This document shows, in pieces, positions 14,062-28,373 of a stretch of DNA of 64,000 nucleotides (the first letter of the stretch is position 1; each line of letters begins with the position of its first letter). The notes below the pieces were generated by a model. It was not told the DNA's origin and did not search any database. It saw only the letters and a program-made list of their open reading frames with translations. Both the position numbers and the translations under genes were made by a program. Source of the stretch: Cichorium intybus (lineage: Eukaryota; Streptophyta; Magnoliopsida; Asterales; Asteraceae); the NCBI GenBank assembly GCA_023525715.1, contig CM042011.1, positions 61,986,354 through 62,050,353 on the forward strand. The letters run 5' to 3'.

Positions 14062-16126
14062 ATGGTATCATGTTCACCTCCTGATGAAACATCAGCTCCA
14101 TCTTTGGGGCAAGAAAGTTCAGCTGCAAACTCGCAACAAGTGAACCAATGTTCGGTAAATGACGGAAACACCCATCCTAATAGCACAGAAGAAAATGCAG
14201 AGGAAGAAAGCTCCCATTTTGAAAGGAAGAAAAAACCAAACACTTCTCCGGTATGGGCGGATTTTAAAGAAATTAAGATGCCTGATGGGACTAAGAAAGC
14301 GGAGTGTTTGCATTGTAAAGGTAGACTCACCATATTATCAAGTTCGAGTACAAGTCTTTTGGGACGACACTTTAAGACATGTGGCCCAAAAGGAGATTAT
14401 GATAAGAAATAACAAAAGATTACTTTGCACGTAGTTGATTCGGGAAATGGTTCACAACATGTCACACCCGCCCTTACAGATGGAAAGTTTGATATGATGA
14501 AAATGAGAGAGTCAGTTGCACATTGGATACTTATGCACGAGCATCCTTTCACATTTGTTGAGGAGGAGGGATTTAACATGATGCAAAGGCATGGGATGCT
14601 TGAATGGGAAACTGTCTCACGTGTTTCCATTAAAAAAGACTGTGAAAAGGTTTTTGAGATAGAAAAGAAGAAGTTGAAGAATTTATTGAAATCAATTTCG
14701 AAGATTAGTGTAACTACAGATATGTGGAAGTCTACCAATCAGAAGATGGAGTATATGGTTCTTACAGGTCACTTTATCGATTCTAAATGGCATTTATAGA
14801 AGCGTGTTCTTAGCTTTATTAACTTACCTCCTCCTCATCGTGGGCTCGAGATTGTTGACAATCTTTACAAGTGTTTGAAAGATTGGGGCATTGAAAATAA
14901 GGTGTTCACTATTTCAGTCGACAATGCCTCGAATAATGACTCGGCTGTTAGGATCCTAAGTGAAACTTTTTCAAGGGTTAAGAAGTTGCCTTGTGGAGGA
15001 AAGATGTTTCATGTACGTTGTTGTGCACATATCTTGAATCTTATGGTTCAAGATGGACTCTCTAATTGGGTATATTGTTGAGGATATACACGACACTGTC
15101 ACGTTTATCAATCAAAATGAAGTAAGACTTAAGTTGTTTTCTGAGATTGTACAACAATTACAATTGCCACATAGAAAACTTATTCTTGAATGCAAGACAA
15201 GGTGGAATTCAACATATGAGATGTTGTCTGCTGCAATCAAATTTAAAGAGGTGTTTCCAATGTACAAAGAAAGAGAGCCACACTACCTTTCTTGTCCCAC
15301 CAATGAAGATTGGTTGAAGGTGGAAAATGTATGTGAAATTTTAGAAGTTTTTAACTCTGCAACTAATATCATTTCTGGCAGTGAGTATCCAACTTCAAAC
15401 TTATTTCTTAATGAAGTTTATAGAATCAAAGTTTTGTTGGATAAGAAGTTTGAAGATCCTAATGAAGATGAGTTTGTTCATGACATGGTTGGATGCATGA
15501 AACGAAAGTTTGATAAATATTGGGGAGAGTGCAACTTAATGATGTATATTGGTGCTATTTTAGATCCTAGGTGCAAAATGAGGGTTATTGAGTTTTGCTT
15601 TCCTAAGATGTATCCTGCAAATGAAGCTCGTGAAAATATAGACAAAGTAAAAAAAGCTTTATATGAATTGTATAATGAATACGCAGATGAGTATTACTTT
15701 AGTTGTGAAGGAAATGGTGAAACCGTTGGTTTAAGTGGAAACAATGTGAACATGCAACCTTCATCTTCCGGGTGGTCTCAGTTTGCTCAATTTGTAAGAA
15801 CAGTTGAAAATATACAACCACAAAAATCAGATTTAGATAATTATCTTGAAGAGGGTTGTTACATTTGTGAACCCGGTCCAACGCCATTTGATGCTTTACA
15901 ATGGTGGCGGTCGAATGCGTTAAAGTATCGTATATTGTCACACATGGCTCGAGATATACTTGCTGTTCCTATCACCACAGTTGCATCGGAAGCTACTTTT
16001 AGTGCGGGTACTAGAGTTATTGACACATATAGAGCATCCTTGGCTGCCGAGACGGTAGAAGTCTTACTTTGCGGAGGAGATTGGTGTCGAAGTCTCCATG
16101 GTTTGAAAAGAAAGAACAAGGCATGA
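14062..16126 (+). pseudogene. hAT transposase with BED zinc finger, inactivated
   Basis: The N-terminal BED-type zinc finger is at about 14250-14395 (CLHC, then H-x4-C), the DNA-binding part. The catalytic-domain segments include TTDMW at about 14714 and SVDNAS at about 14918, which carry the first two acidic residues. CKTRWNSTYEM lies near 15190. The C-terminal hAT dimerisation region is at about 15890-16090 (WW, then ILAVPITTVASEATFSAG). It would cut the element out and reinsert it. The frame is broken by stops at 14410 (TAA) and 14797 (TAG) and by a frameshift near 15060. The ending LLCGGDW is the usual hAT C-terminus. An intron could hide one break, but two in-frame stops argue for a pseudogene. 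Confidence 0.88.
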
Positions 16127-16637
16127 CTACTTGTTTCTCATTACTTTTTATATGCTTTTATAACTTAAAATATATTAATTGTTCTTATGTTTATGTATTT
16201 CAGAAACAGAAGCTACAAACAGAGATCAACCTTCCCATTCCATGATGAGTAAGTGCATTTAAAACATTGTTCTTTTGCTGTTTTGGACTTGTTTTGTTGG
16301 TATGTGAGGTGGGGCTGTTTTTGGTGCTGATTTGACATGTTTTGCTGTTTGTTTTGCTGTTTTTTGTGCTGATTTGGACGTGTTTTTTTGTTGTTTCTAT
16401 TGTTTGAACAGGTGCGGCTGTTTTGGTGCTGAAATCAAGGCTCGAGTCGAGTTCGAGTCGAGCTTCGAGCTCGAGTATTTTAGTCGAGCCGAGCCACGAG
16501 CTTGGCAATATTCGGCTCGACTCGGCTCGTTTACACCCCTAGCTAGGACTCGAACTCTTGATGTCAGGAATCAACGGAAACCAAAGGAGGCATAAACCGA
16601 TAAGCAGAATGTGTTAATCTTGATGTTATGCCCAATA

Positions 16638-17520
16638 GTTTCAGTATCCCAGTTCTGTTACAACTTACACGTTACATTTGGTAATTTCAAGTGTTAATCT
16701 TCTATCTCTAAATAAACCAAGCTACAAGTTCTTAATTCAAACAACTCCCAACTTGGTTCTTAATGCTTTAGGACACAGTACCAACATCTTTCCATCAATG
16801 GTTATGCAAGTTCTGTAATCCAGTCAACGATACTCAAGCAATTTCAAAATTCCCAAACTAGGGTTCATAACATACCTTCAATAACTTGTCGACTATGTAG
16901 AAATCCAAACTTCCGCACTATTTCAAGCATTAATCGGTTTAGAAGTGGTCTTCCTAACCACCGTCGACCACCACACCGCCGCCAAAGGTGACATATGTGC
17001 CCATCTCTCGCAGTCCCTCCTCTTCTGATTCAATAAATTACACACACAAACACATGCAATCAATGTGGGTGTGTGTATTTCTTTTTCATTCTTCCAGTAT
17101 TTCCGTCCTCTCTTTTATCTGATACGCATGCCAAAAGTACGCACACAGGAAAACGAAATCAGCCCATGGCCAAATCTGATTTTGACCAACAGTCAGACGA
17201 CCACCTAGGATCGATGGTGCTCCGACAGCCCCGATGTGAGGAGGCAGGGATGCTCACTTTGCGTATAGGAGCTCAAGAGAAGGAAGGCGGGGAAGATCAA
17301 TTTACGTAATCTGTGGAAAGGGCAAAATAGGTTAACTTCTTATTCAGAGAAACGGGCTTTAGACATGGCGCAAGATTTCCCCAAGTGTACACTGTGCCGA
17401 TTTCTTTTGAAGAAATTCAAGTGAGAAACCCAAGATATCGATCGGGTTGGGAACGATGGGAATAATAGGAAAAAAGGTTGAAACGTGAAGTAAGAGATAT
17501 CGGGGAAATAATTAAAGGAA
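16638..17520. other. CACTA interior, right part, no gene seen
   Basis: Mixed-composition DNA without a recognisable frame. A block at 16769-16787 repeats the sequence at 4342-4360 to the left of the nested insertions. Short frames here have no family features. Confidence 0.45.
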
Positions 17521-17772
17521 TTAAAAGATGACACTTTTTATAAAATGACAACAAATTAAGTGTCTCCGGTGTGTTTTTTTTATTTTCTGATTATAACATT
17601 AAAAGATGACGTCCATTTTTGTATGTCGTAATCATTATAAAAGATGCCACATATTTACGACATATAAAATTTTCAAATGATGACACTTTCTTAATGACAT
17701 ATATTTTTGTGTGTCATAAAATTAGTGTATGTCGTGGTTCGTATGTCATTCAAAGCTATTTTTCTAATAGTG
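17521..17772. repeat. CACTA subterminal repeats and right terminus
   Basis: Multiple direct and inverted ATGACA / TATGTCGT units end in GCTATTTTTCTAATAGTG. On the minus strand this is a typical CACTA terminus. Confidence 0.75.
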
Positions 17773-17775
17773 ATA

Positions 17776-18320
17776 TGTAGATAACGTGAACAAGATATGT
17801 CATATAGGATGTTATATATGTCATTGCAACTTCATCGCTTTTAGTGGTTTATTCGGTCAAAATGTTCGAAATGATAAAATTAATATGAAAATTAGTTATA
17901 ATAACTTATTGAGTGTAAAATACTTATATTAAAAACTTGAAGTTTAAACTACTGTTAATTCATTGCTACTTAACGACATTAGCCCGTGTATGTACTTAAT
18001 TCTTAGTGTGGGAAGTGCTTACAAGATTTAATCGGAAACAGCTTCGTGTTTGACAAGGCAGAGATCACATGGTTTGTCTCCATAACCCCACATCCAACGG
18101 CCACAAATCAAAACCCACCAATGATCTAGAAACCCTACGATCGATCTTGCCTAATATCCCAAGTCTTTCCTCTATCTTTGCCGGCCTTTAATTAGTGTTT
18201 ATGTGTTGTTGGTTGCATTATAGTATAAGTGCACCCCCACCCTCATCCTCATGTGACCGACCACTAACATGATCGACCCCCCTTTGCTCTTTCCATGTCG
18301 TCTTTCTGCGTTTATGTATG
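17776..18320. other. Upstream region of the Aux/IAA gene
   Basis: Noncoding. It contains one TGTCTC auxin-response-type element (18075-18080) and a pyrimidine-rich stretch (18230-18310) before the TATA box. The CACTA element ends 550 bp upstream of the TATA box. Confidence 0.6.
18075..18080 (+). promoter_or_regulatory. Candidate auxin response element TGTCTC
   Basis: TGTCTC is the classic binding core for ARF transcription factors, and Aux/IAA genes are usually auxin-induced. It lies about 245 bp upstream of the TATA box. A six-base match alone is weak evidence. Confidence 0.4.
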
Positions 18321-18328
18321 TATATAAG
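18321..18328 (+). promoter_or_regulatory. TATA box of the Aux/IAA gene
   Basis: TATATAAG lies 81 bp upstream of the chosen start codon, leaving a short 5' leader. This is why the in-frame ATG at 18318 was rejected as the start. Confidence 0.6.
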
Positions 18329-18401
18329 CAGTACCCACAAATTAACAACAATTAACTCACCTTCTACTTGTTTCTCTAAAGACCCTAAAAATAAATTATA
18401 C

Positions 18402-19464
<1,063 letters not shown>

Positions 19465-20765
19465 GTTACTTTTCCAAACTTTATTCTTATTCTCTTTTTA
19501 TAATCATTATTTTTTGTCTTCAACCAGTCTCAATCCCAACCCTTCAAAATCTTCAATAATTGCTCTACTAGATTACTCTCAAGCATTTTTAAGAGGTGGT
19601 AAAAATGAGAACGAACGAATTCGTACACCATCGTCATCATACTTTTAAAAAGACATTTTTCGGTTATCTTTTTCAAACGATGAAGAAATTAAACAAATTA
19701 AGTGATAAAACTTTATCATCTATTTATTGATGATGTGTATTTGAGAATAATATTTACTTTACTATTAGTTTTAGCAATTATAATGATTCAAAGAAGTTTT
19801 AGCGATCTTTGGATGCCAACCAAGCTATGGTAAAGCGGTTGATAATTCTATGAATATTTTTATTACGGACGATAGTGGCTTTAATGTTAATGTATTCTCT
19901 TTTTTCTTGTCCTGGCTAGCTTTCTCATTGTTCTTTTCGTTTTTAATATATATTCGCCGGTTCCAAAAAAATTCTCTTTTTCTTGCATTCATTAATTTTT
20001 TTCAATAGCTTAATTTGTTTGTTGCCGACCAAGGAAAGATAGATGGAAATGACATGAAATTAATGTTTGTGATGACAAATTTGTCCCTACGCTACATGTT
20101 CCTACCATCTAACGTTCAGAGTCAATGACTTGTCGGCCAAGTGGTAAAAGGCATCCCGCATCCTTAAAATTGAGAGTTTAAAACTTGCAAGAAACATAGA
20201 ATTAAAAATAGTTAGGAGTAGAGTAGATTTACCGTTAAAAAAAAAAACATCCGAATTCTAGTATTTAACTATGAAAGTGGCTAAATGACAATTATATGTA
20301 AATATAGTGTAATTTTTAGTTAATTTATATTTAAATGTATCTCTAATATAAATATTTAAAAATGTATGATATAAGTTATGATTAAATAAAAGATTTAATT
20401 AAAGATAAATATTAGTTACCAATAAGTTTGCGTATATTTTCGGCAATTGGCTGATTTATTGTTTATAAATTTATGACAAAACTTTATAAATGGTCATTGT
20501 GATTTCATAGAAAATCAACTTTAGTCCCTAACTTTCAAAAACCTCAAGGATGGTCCCTGTCGTTTAAAAACTTTTTATAAATGGCCCTCCGTCAACTTTT
20601 GGCCGTTAAGTAGATAACGGATGAGGGCAAAATTGTATTTTCCATACCAGGGACCATTTATGAACATTATTCTTTTAGTATTTACACCTACAAAATCAAG
20701 AGAGGTTAAAATGAGCACAACAAAAAGGTTGAGAACGTGAGAACAATTCTAAATCAATCAATATA
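19465..20765. other. Downstream of Aux/IAA: intron-like or intergenic DNA
   Basis: AT-rich with no Aux/IAA third exon visible. A stretch at about 20470-20690 (GTCCCT, GGCCGTTAA and GGGCAAAA phrases) looks like a dispersed plant repeat, but I cannot name it. Paired GAGAAC motifs at 20731-20745 lie just before the Harbinger element. Confidence 0.45.
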
Positions 20766-21261
20766 TAAGGGTGGGGGGAGTAGATCCCTCCCATCCCACT
20801 GAACCCACGCGTCACGTCAGCTTTTCTCTCTCCTCTCACTTTCATTTTCCCCATCTTTCACCAATCTTTCACCCATGGAACCAGTACCCACTGAACCCAC
20901 AATGCCACATCATATATTTGATATTTAAATTCATTTATTAATTTAATAAATGATTTTTAATATTTAATTTAATATTATAAATAATGATAATATGCAATTA
21001 ATAAAATAAAAATCACAAATAACATAAAATTAAAAAACCACACCATTACAAAAATTAAAAAGAAAAGTAATACCAAGAAATAAAATCCTAAATACGGAAT
21101 AATAAAACCTAAATAACGGAAATGAAATACTAAAAACGTTAAAACACCTAGTGATCCAAAGTAGCTATGTATGTATGCTCGATGTGGTCTACAAGATCCG
21201 CAAGAAGTTTTTGGTGAATTCCTTGATTGCATATTTCGAGAATCAAGTCAGGGCTAACTTC

Positions 21262-22458
21262 TTATTCGTTTGGGGAATTTGGAACATGTATTGGACATAT
21301 AGCCCTACCTTCATCCTGGATGATCATGTTGTGTAAAATTAGGCAAGCGTACATGATATCTTTACATCGATCGACCTCGACGGACCGTGCAGGCTGTCTG
21401 ATAATAGCCCATTTTGCTTTTAGAACGCCAAAGGCTCGTTCAACGTCCTTTCTTGCCGCTTCTTGGGCCGCCTTGAAACGCTTCTTTTTGGGGGTAATAG
21501 GGTGTGAAAATGATTTCACAAATGTTGCCCAGTTAGGGTATATCCCATCAGCAAGATAGTACCCATGCTTGTATTCTTCCCCCTCCAAAACAAATGAACA
21601 TGATGGTGCTGTACCAAGAATGGTATCATTGAATAGCGGTGATTGGTACAACACATTTAGATCGTTGTTGCCCCCGGCAACACCAAAATATGAATGCCAT
21701 ATCCACAAATCATTTGATGCTACTGCTTCAAGTATAATTGTAGGATACCTGTGATCACCTCTCATGTACTGGCCTCGTAGATACGTTGAACAACTCCGCC
21801 AATCCCAATGTGTACAGTCAATGATACCCAACATACCAGGAAAGCCATGTTTGGCTTCGTGTGCAGCATACAACAGTTGAATGTCACTGGTTGTTGGTCT
21901 ACGCATGTATTCTGCACCATATAACTGAACAACACCAGAGCAATAGTTGTAGAGGCTTTCACGGGAAGTTCGTTCTGATATATTCAAGTATTCATCAAGT
22001 GAATCGGGGGTGCTACCGCCCCCCAATTGGCGGATCGCTGATGTGCATTTCTGCAATCCAGCGAACCCTTTAACTCCACCGGCATTATAAGTTGTCTGGA
22101 AAATTGGATAATTCATTTCCAAGTCTTGAGCAATCCGCACAAACAGTCGTCTACTCATTCGGAACCTATTTCTGAAATTAACATCCCCAAACTTTGAATT
22201 GGGGACAAAGTAATCTGCCATAAGCTGCTGCTCAGCAGTTTCTCGATCTCTGTGGAGAAAAGTTCTATGACGAGGAACGCTAGAACGTGCAGTATTTTGG
22301 AACATGAAATGTGCAGCTTCAGCAATAACCGCGATCGTATTCACATCGGTATCGTCATCAGACGATGACGATACCAACGGCATAGGTTCATCCAGTAGTT
22401 TGCTGTGAACATACAAACCGGAAGAACTGGAAGAATCGGAAGAATCGGAAGAACTCAT
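21262..22458 (-). CDS. PIF/Harbinger transposase (HARBI1-like nuclease), intact frame
   Basis: 398 residues with no stop or frameshift. The N-terminus is a serine/aspartate-rich tail (MSSSDSSDSSSSS). A helical region with FRMSRRLFVRIAQDL (about residue 100) precedes the DDE nuclease. First Asp is in GIIDCTHWDW (about 213), second in YYLADGIYPNW (about 302), and the Glu in ARKDVERAFGVLKAKW (about 338). GQYMRGDH and LEAVASNDLWIWHSYFGVAG are typical of the plant DDE_Tnp_4 group. It cuts at TIRs and targets TWA-type trinucleotides. The start at 22458 is the first ATG after a minus-strand TATA box (22574-22581). Relatives need a Myb-like partner that is not encoded here. It could be a live source or a recently inactivated copy. 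Confidence 0.92.
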   Translation of the reverse strand: MSSSDSSDSSSSSGLYVHSKLLDEPMPLVSSSSDDDTDVNTIAVIAEAAHFMFQNTARSSVPRHRTFLHRDRETAEQQLMADYFVPNSKFGDVNFRNRFRMSRRLFVRIAQDLEMNYPIFQTTYNAGGVKGFAGLQKCTSAIRQLGGGSTPDSLDEYLNISERTSRESLYNYCSGVVQLYGAEYMRRPTTSDIQLLYAAHEAKHGFPGMLGIIDCTHWDWRSCSTYLRGQYMRGDHRYPTIILEAVASNDLWIWHSYFGVAGGNNDLNVLYQSPLFNDTILGTAPSCSFVLEGEEYKHGYYLADGIYPNWATFVKSFSHPITPKKKRFKAAQEAARKDVERAFGVLKAKWAIIRQPARSVEVDRCKDIMYACLILHNMIIQDEGRAICPIHVPNSPNE

Positions 22459-22573
22459 TTCAATTTAAAATAAATTTGAAATTAGGGTTTTTTTTGGAAA
22501 GGGGAAAATAGTGTTAATGTTGAGAGGAAGATAGAAGGGTAAAGGTGTGAGTTTTGAAGGAGTGAAGATGTGG

Positions 22574-22581
22574 TATTTATA
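22574..22581 (-). promoter_or_regulatory. TATA box for the Harbinger transposase
   Basis: TATAAATA on the minus strand, about 115 bp upstream of the transposase start codon. Confidence 0.55.
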
Positions 22582-22791
22582 GAGTTGAGGAAGGATAATA
22601 TTTGGAAGATTATTTTTTTTTTTTAAATAAAATGTGGGATCATCGGCTTCACCAACCCAAGCCTCACCGTTCCACACCCGAAACCGCTCAACCCGAAGGA
22701 GAAGGGGCAGCGGTACCGGAGGTACCGGCGGTACCGCACCCATCCCGCTTCCAATCTATCGCGAACCCGATGACCACTCCGTCCACCCTAA

Positions 22792-24736
22792 TGGCATATT
22801 AGTAACTATGTATTTTAATTTTAATTTTAGAAAATAAAATCATATTTTCTTAAAATCTAGGGATTTGATTTGCAGTTTCCTAAAAAAGTGATCTAATTGA
22901 TTTTCATTATTTTTTATTAATAGATATTATAAATCATTTTTTTGTTTATAATCAAAATAACCTTTTTACTGGTATCTTGTTATTAAAAAGCATTTTCTAT
23001 TGCATTCACTTGTTAATGAAAGTATATAAATAAAGATAAATATTTTTTGAGAATTTTATAGAATTTATTTGATATGGTTACGTTAATCATGATTGATTAT
23101 TTGTACGAAGTAAACAATATAATGAATACAACATAAATGTATAACTAGCAAATCAAATACACTCGTAGTCATAAATGAATAAAGAATACTGTGGAGATAT
23201 AAAATCTAGTTCGATTGTAATCACAAATGAATGAAACAGACAGAAAAATATAAAGCCAATGTTGCAACATTTGTAATCAGAAAGTCAATGTTACAGTCTT
23301 GATCGTTATTCTTTCTGCTACCATCACGCATAAAAACAAATATATGAAACTCATGATCATTGCTGTTCTTGTATTTACACATACAAAATCAAGTTTAAAT
23401 ATATCAAAAAATGATTAATGACCATGTTAAACATATCCAAAATTATAATCATAAATGATTATAATTGATGTTCTAATCATTTATGCTATTATAATCATAA
23501 ATAAGTATGACCATAATAAAGTAGATTATGTTTATATGTTTCATTTATTGGTTTGATATAATATTATTTATGATTAACATTATAAATGGAACAGACTTAC
23601 ATGTAATTGTTTGTAGTGTTAATCATTCATGATTTCCATTATAATTATAATGAAATTATTATAATCATAAATGATTATAACTGATGATCATAAAGTAAAA
23701 ACACGATCAATGAAAGTAGTTACATTTTTTCGATATAATCATAAATGATTATAACTGATGTTCTAATCATTTATGCAATTATTGTTATAATCATAGAATA
23801 CAAGGACGAAATTCTTGAGCAAAATAATCCAAATGGGACTTACAAAATCGAAAAAGAAATGAAGAAAGAAAGTAAAGCAATGGAAGTAATATAGAATTAA
23901 CTTATGAAATGAATTGTAAAATTTTAGAAACTCTGATCGGAACATACCTAGGGTTTTGTAAGCTCTAAACACATTGTAAGAAATTAACTATGAACAAATC
24001 TATAAAAGTAACTAAGATCGATTGCAAATTCTTAACCTACGAAGAGAACGCTGAACCGTAAAAAGTTAATAGTAAGTACTGGTTCCTTCTAATCATACGA
24101 ACACACGTAAAGAGACGATAAATCAGAATATGAACACAGAAGTAGTGAAAGAAAGCAAACAAGTCAAGGTGAAGTGAAACGAACCATTGACATAGTAGCA
24201 AAAACCTAAATGTAAAACCCAAAAGAGAATAACATACCAATCGATGTGGAGCAACCATTGAATCGAAACAATGATGTAGAATATCACCTAGCTTAGCTAC
24301 GACTTCGTGAAGAGGGATGAGGGTACAGGCTCTGGATGTCGTGGGAGGAGAGGAGAGCACAGGTTGTCGACAGTGATTCACGAATCCATTGGATTGAATA
24401 AAGAGCTCTTTGAGAGGAATTTTAGCAACGACGGTTTTAAGCCCTCCAGATGTTGCGGGTCTGTTACATATGATCGAGTGATTACGGTGTGATACGATAA
24501 TATGTTTACGTTGAAGTTAGGAGAGAGAAAGGGAGATATTTTAGGATATGATAAAATTAGCCTAAAGATTTAGGACGATAATACCCTTATATCAATTTAA
24601 CAGTTAAATATTTATTTCAATAGTTTTATAATTTACATAAACGACCCAATTAATAATAGCCATAGATATAAATTTTTAGAAGGCTGTGACTTCTTCTCAC
24701 ATTGTCAACCTTTTAGGTGTTCTCAATTTATTTTAC

Positions 24737-24737
<1 letters not shown>
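22792..24737. other. AT-rich spacer with palindromic ATCATAAATGAT repeats, no gene seen
   Basis: Three copies of ATAATCATAAATGATTATAA lie near 23445, 23661 and 23735, with several partial copies. The unit is close to self-complementary. The 24037-24490 part is less AT-rich and has short open frames on both strands, but none resembles a known family. GTTCTC-type motifs occur at 24694-24727 before the next (TA)n tract. Confidence 0.45.
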
Positions 24738-28200
<3,463 letters not shown>

Positions 28201-28213
28201 TCGCAAGTAAGCA

Positions 28214-28219
28214 CGCACA

Positions 28220-28252
<33 letters not shown>

Positions 28253-28373
28253 GCGTACATACATACATACGTTCATACATACATATGTACATACGTACGT
28301 ACATACATACATACATACGTACGTACGTACGTACGTACATATACATATTAATATACATATACATATACATATA
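28214..28373. repeat. (CATA)n / (CGTA)n microsatellite
   Basis: About 160 bp of CATA repeats with ACGT units. A run of TACGTACGTACG near 28316-28340 is self-complementary. Confidence 0.9.

Larger units (their letters stand above)
12928..16541 (+). mobile_element. hAT DNA transposon
   Basis: The element is 3614 bp long with perfect 16-bp terminal inverted repeats (TAGGGGTGTAAACGAG at 12928-12943 and its complement at 16526-16541). Both ends carry dense CGAGC / GAGCTCGAG subterminal repeats, the kind of site hAT transposases bind. The 8-bp target duplication is GCTAGGAC. The right copy is 16542-16549. The left copy is split by the later LTR insertion into GCTAGGA (4412-4418) and C (12927). A degraded transposase gene lies inside at 14062-16126, and a (TA)n tract lies between the left TIR and the gene. 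Confidence 0.92.
4360..16637 (-). mobile_element. Small T-tailed SINE with 24-bp target duplications, split by later insertions
   Basis: An identical 24-bp direct repeat occurs at 4360-4383 and 16614-16637. After the hAT and LTR element are removed, about 100 bp lie between the copies. On the minus strand this starts with box A-like TGCTTATCGG and has box B AGTTCGAGTCC (complement of 16546-16556). It ends in a T-rich tail (complement of 4384-4400). A tRNA-like promoter, a short body, a homopolymer tail and long target duplications are typical of a SINE made by LINE-type reverse transcription. The hAT inserted inside box B. The family is unrecognised. The alternative is a filler duplication from double-strand-break repair. 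Confidence 0.6.
3504..17772. mobile_element. CACTA-type DNA transposon, non-autonomous, carrying nested insertions
   Basis: The right end (17768-17772) reads as CACTA on the minus strand, followed by TTAGAAAAATAGC and a series of subterminal GACATAC / GTATGTC units. The left end near 3504 has ACTACTGAAAAG followed by the same kind of subterminal repeats (3515-3660), but its first base is changed and the flanking trinucleotides do not match (CAC left, ATA right). Removing the nested SINE, hAT and LTR element leaves about 2.1 kb with no transposase frame. CACTA elements move by cut and paste using an En/Spm-type transposase, which would have to come from elsewhere. Orientation is unknown. The left boundary is the less secure end. 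Confidence 0.6.
20769..22788 (-). mobile_element. PIF/Harbinger DNA transposon
   Basis: The element is 2020 bp long and flanked by TAA target duplications (20766-20768 and 22789-22791), the three-base duplication typical of this superfamily. Its ends are imperfect inverted repeats: GGGTGGGGGGAGTAG on the left and GGGTGGACGGAGTGG on the right, read inward. It contains one gene, the transposase at 21262-22458 (minus). The second gene usual in autonomous relatives, a Myb/SANT-like DNA-binding protein, is absent. Confidence 0.85.

Noticed and set aside
18318..18401. In-frame upstream ATG that would extend the Aux/IAA protein by 28 residues
   Set aside because: It overlaps the TATA box and adds residues unlike the family N-terminus. 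The ATG at 18402 precedes the LxLxL domain directly.
28214..28373. CATA/CGTA repeat considered as a CRISPR-like array
   Set aside because: The repeat unit is four bases with no spacers. It is a plain microsatellite in a plant genome.
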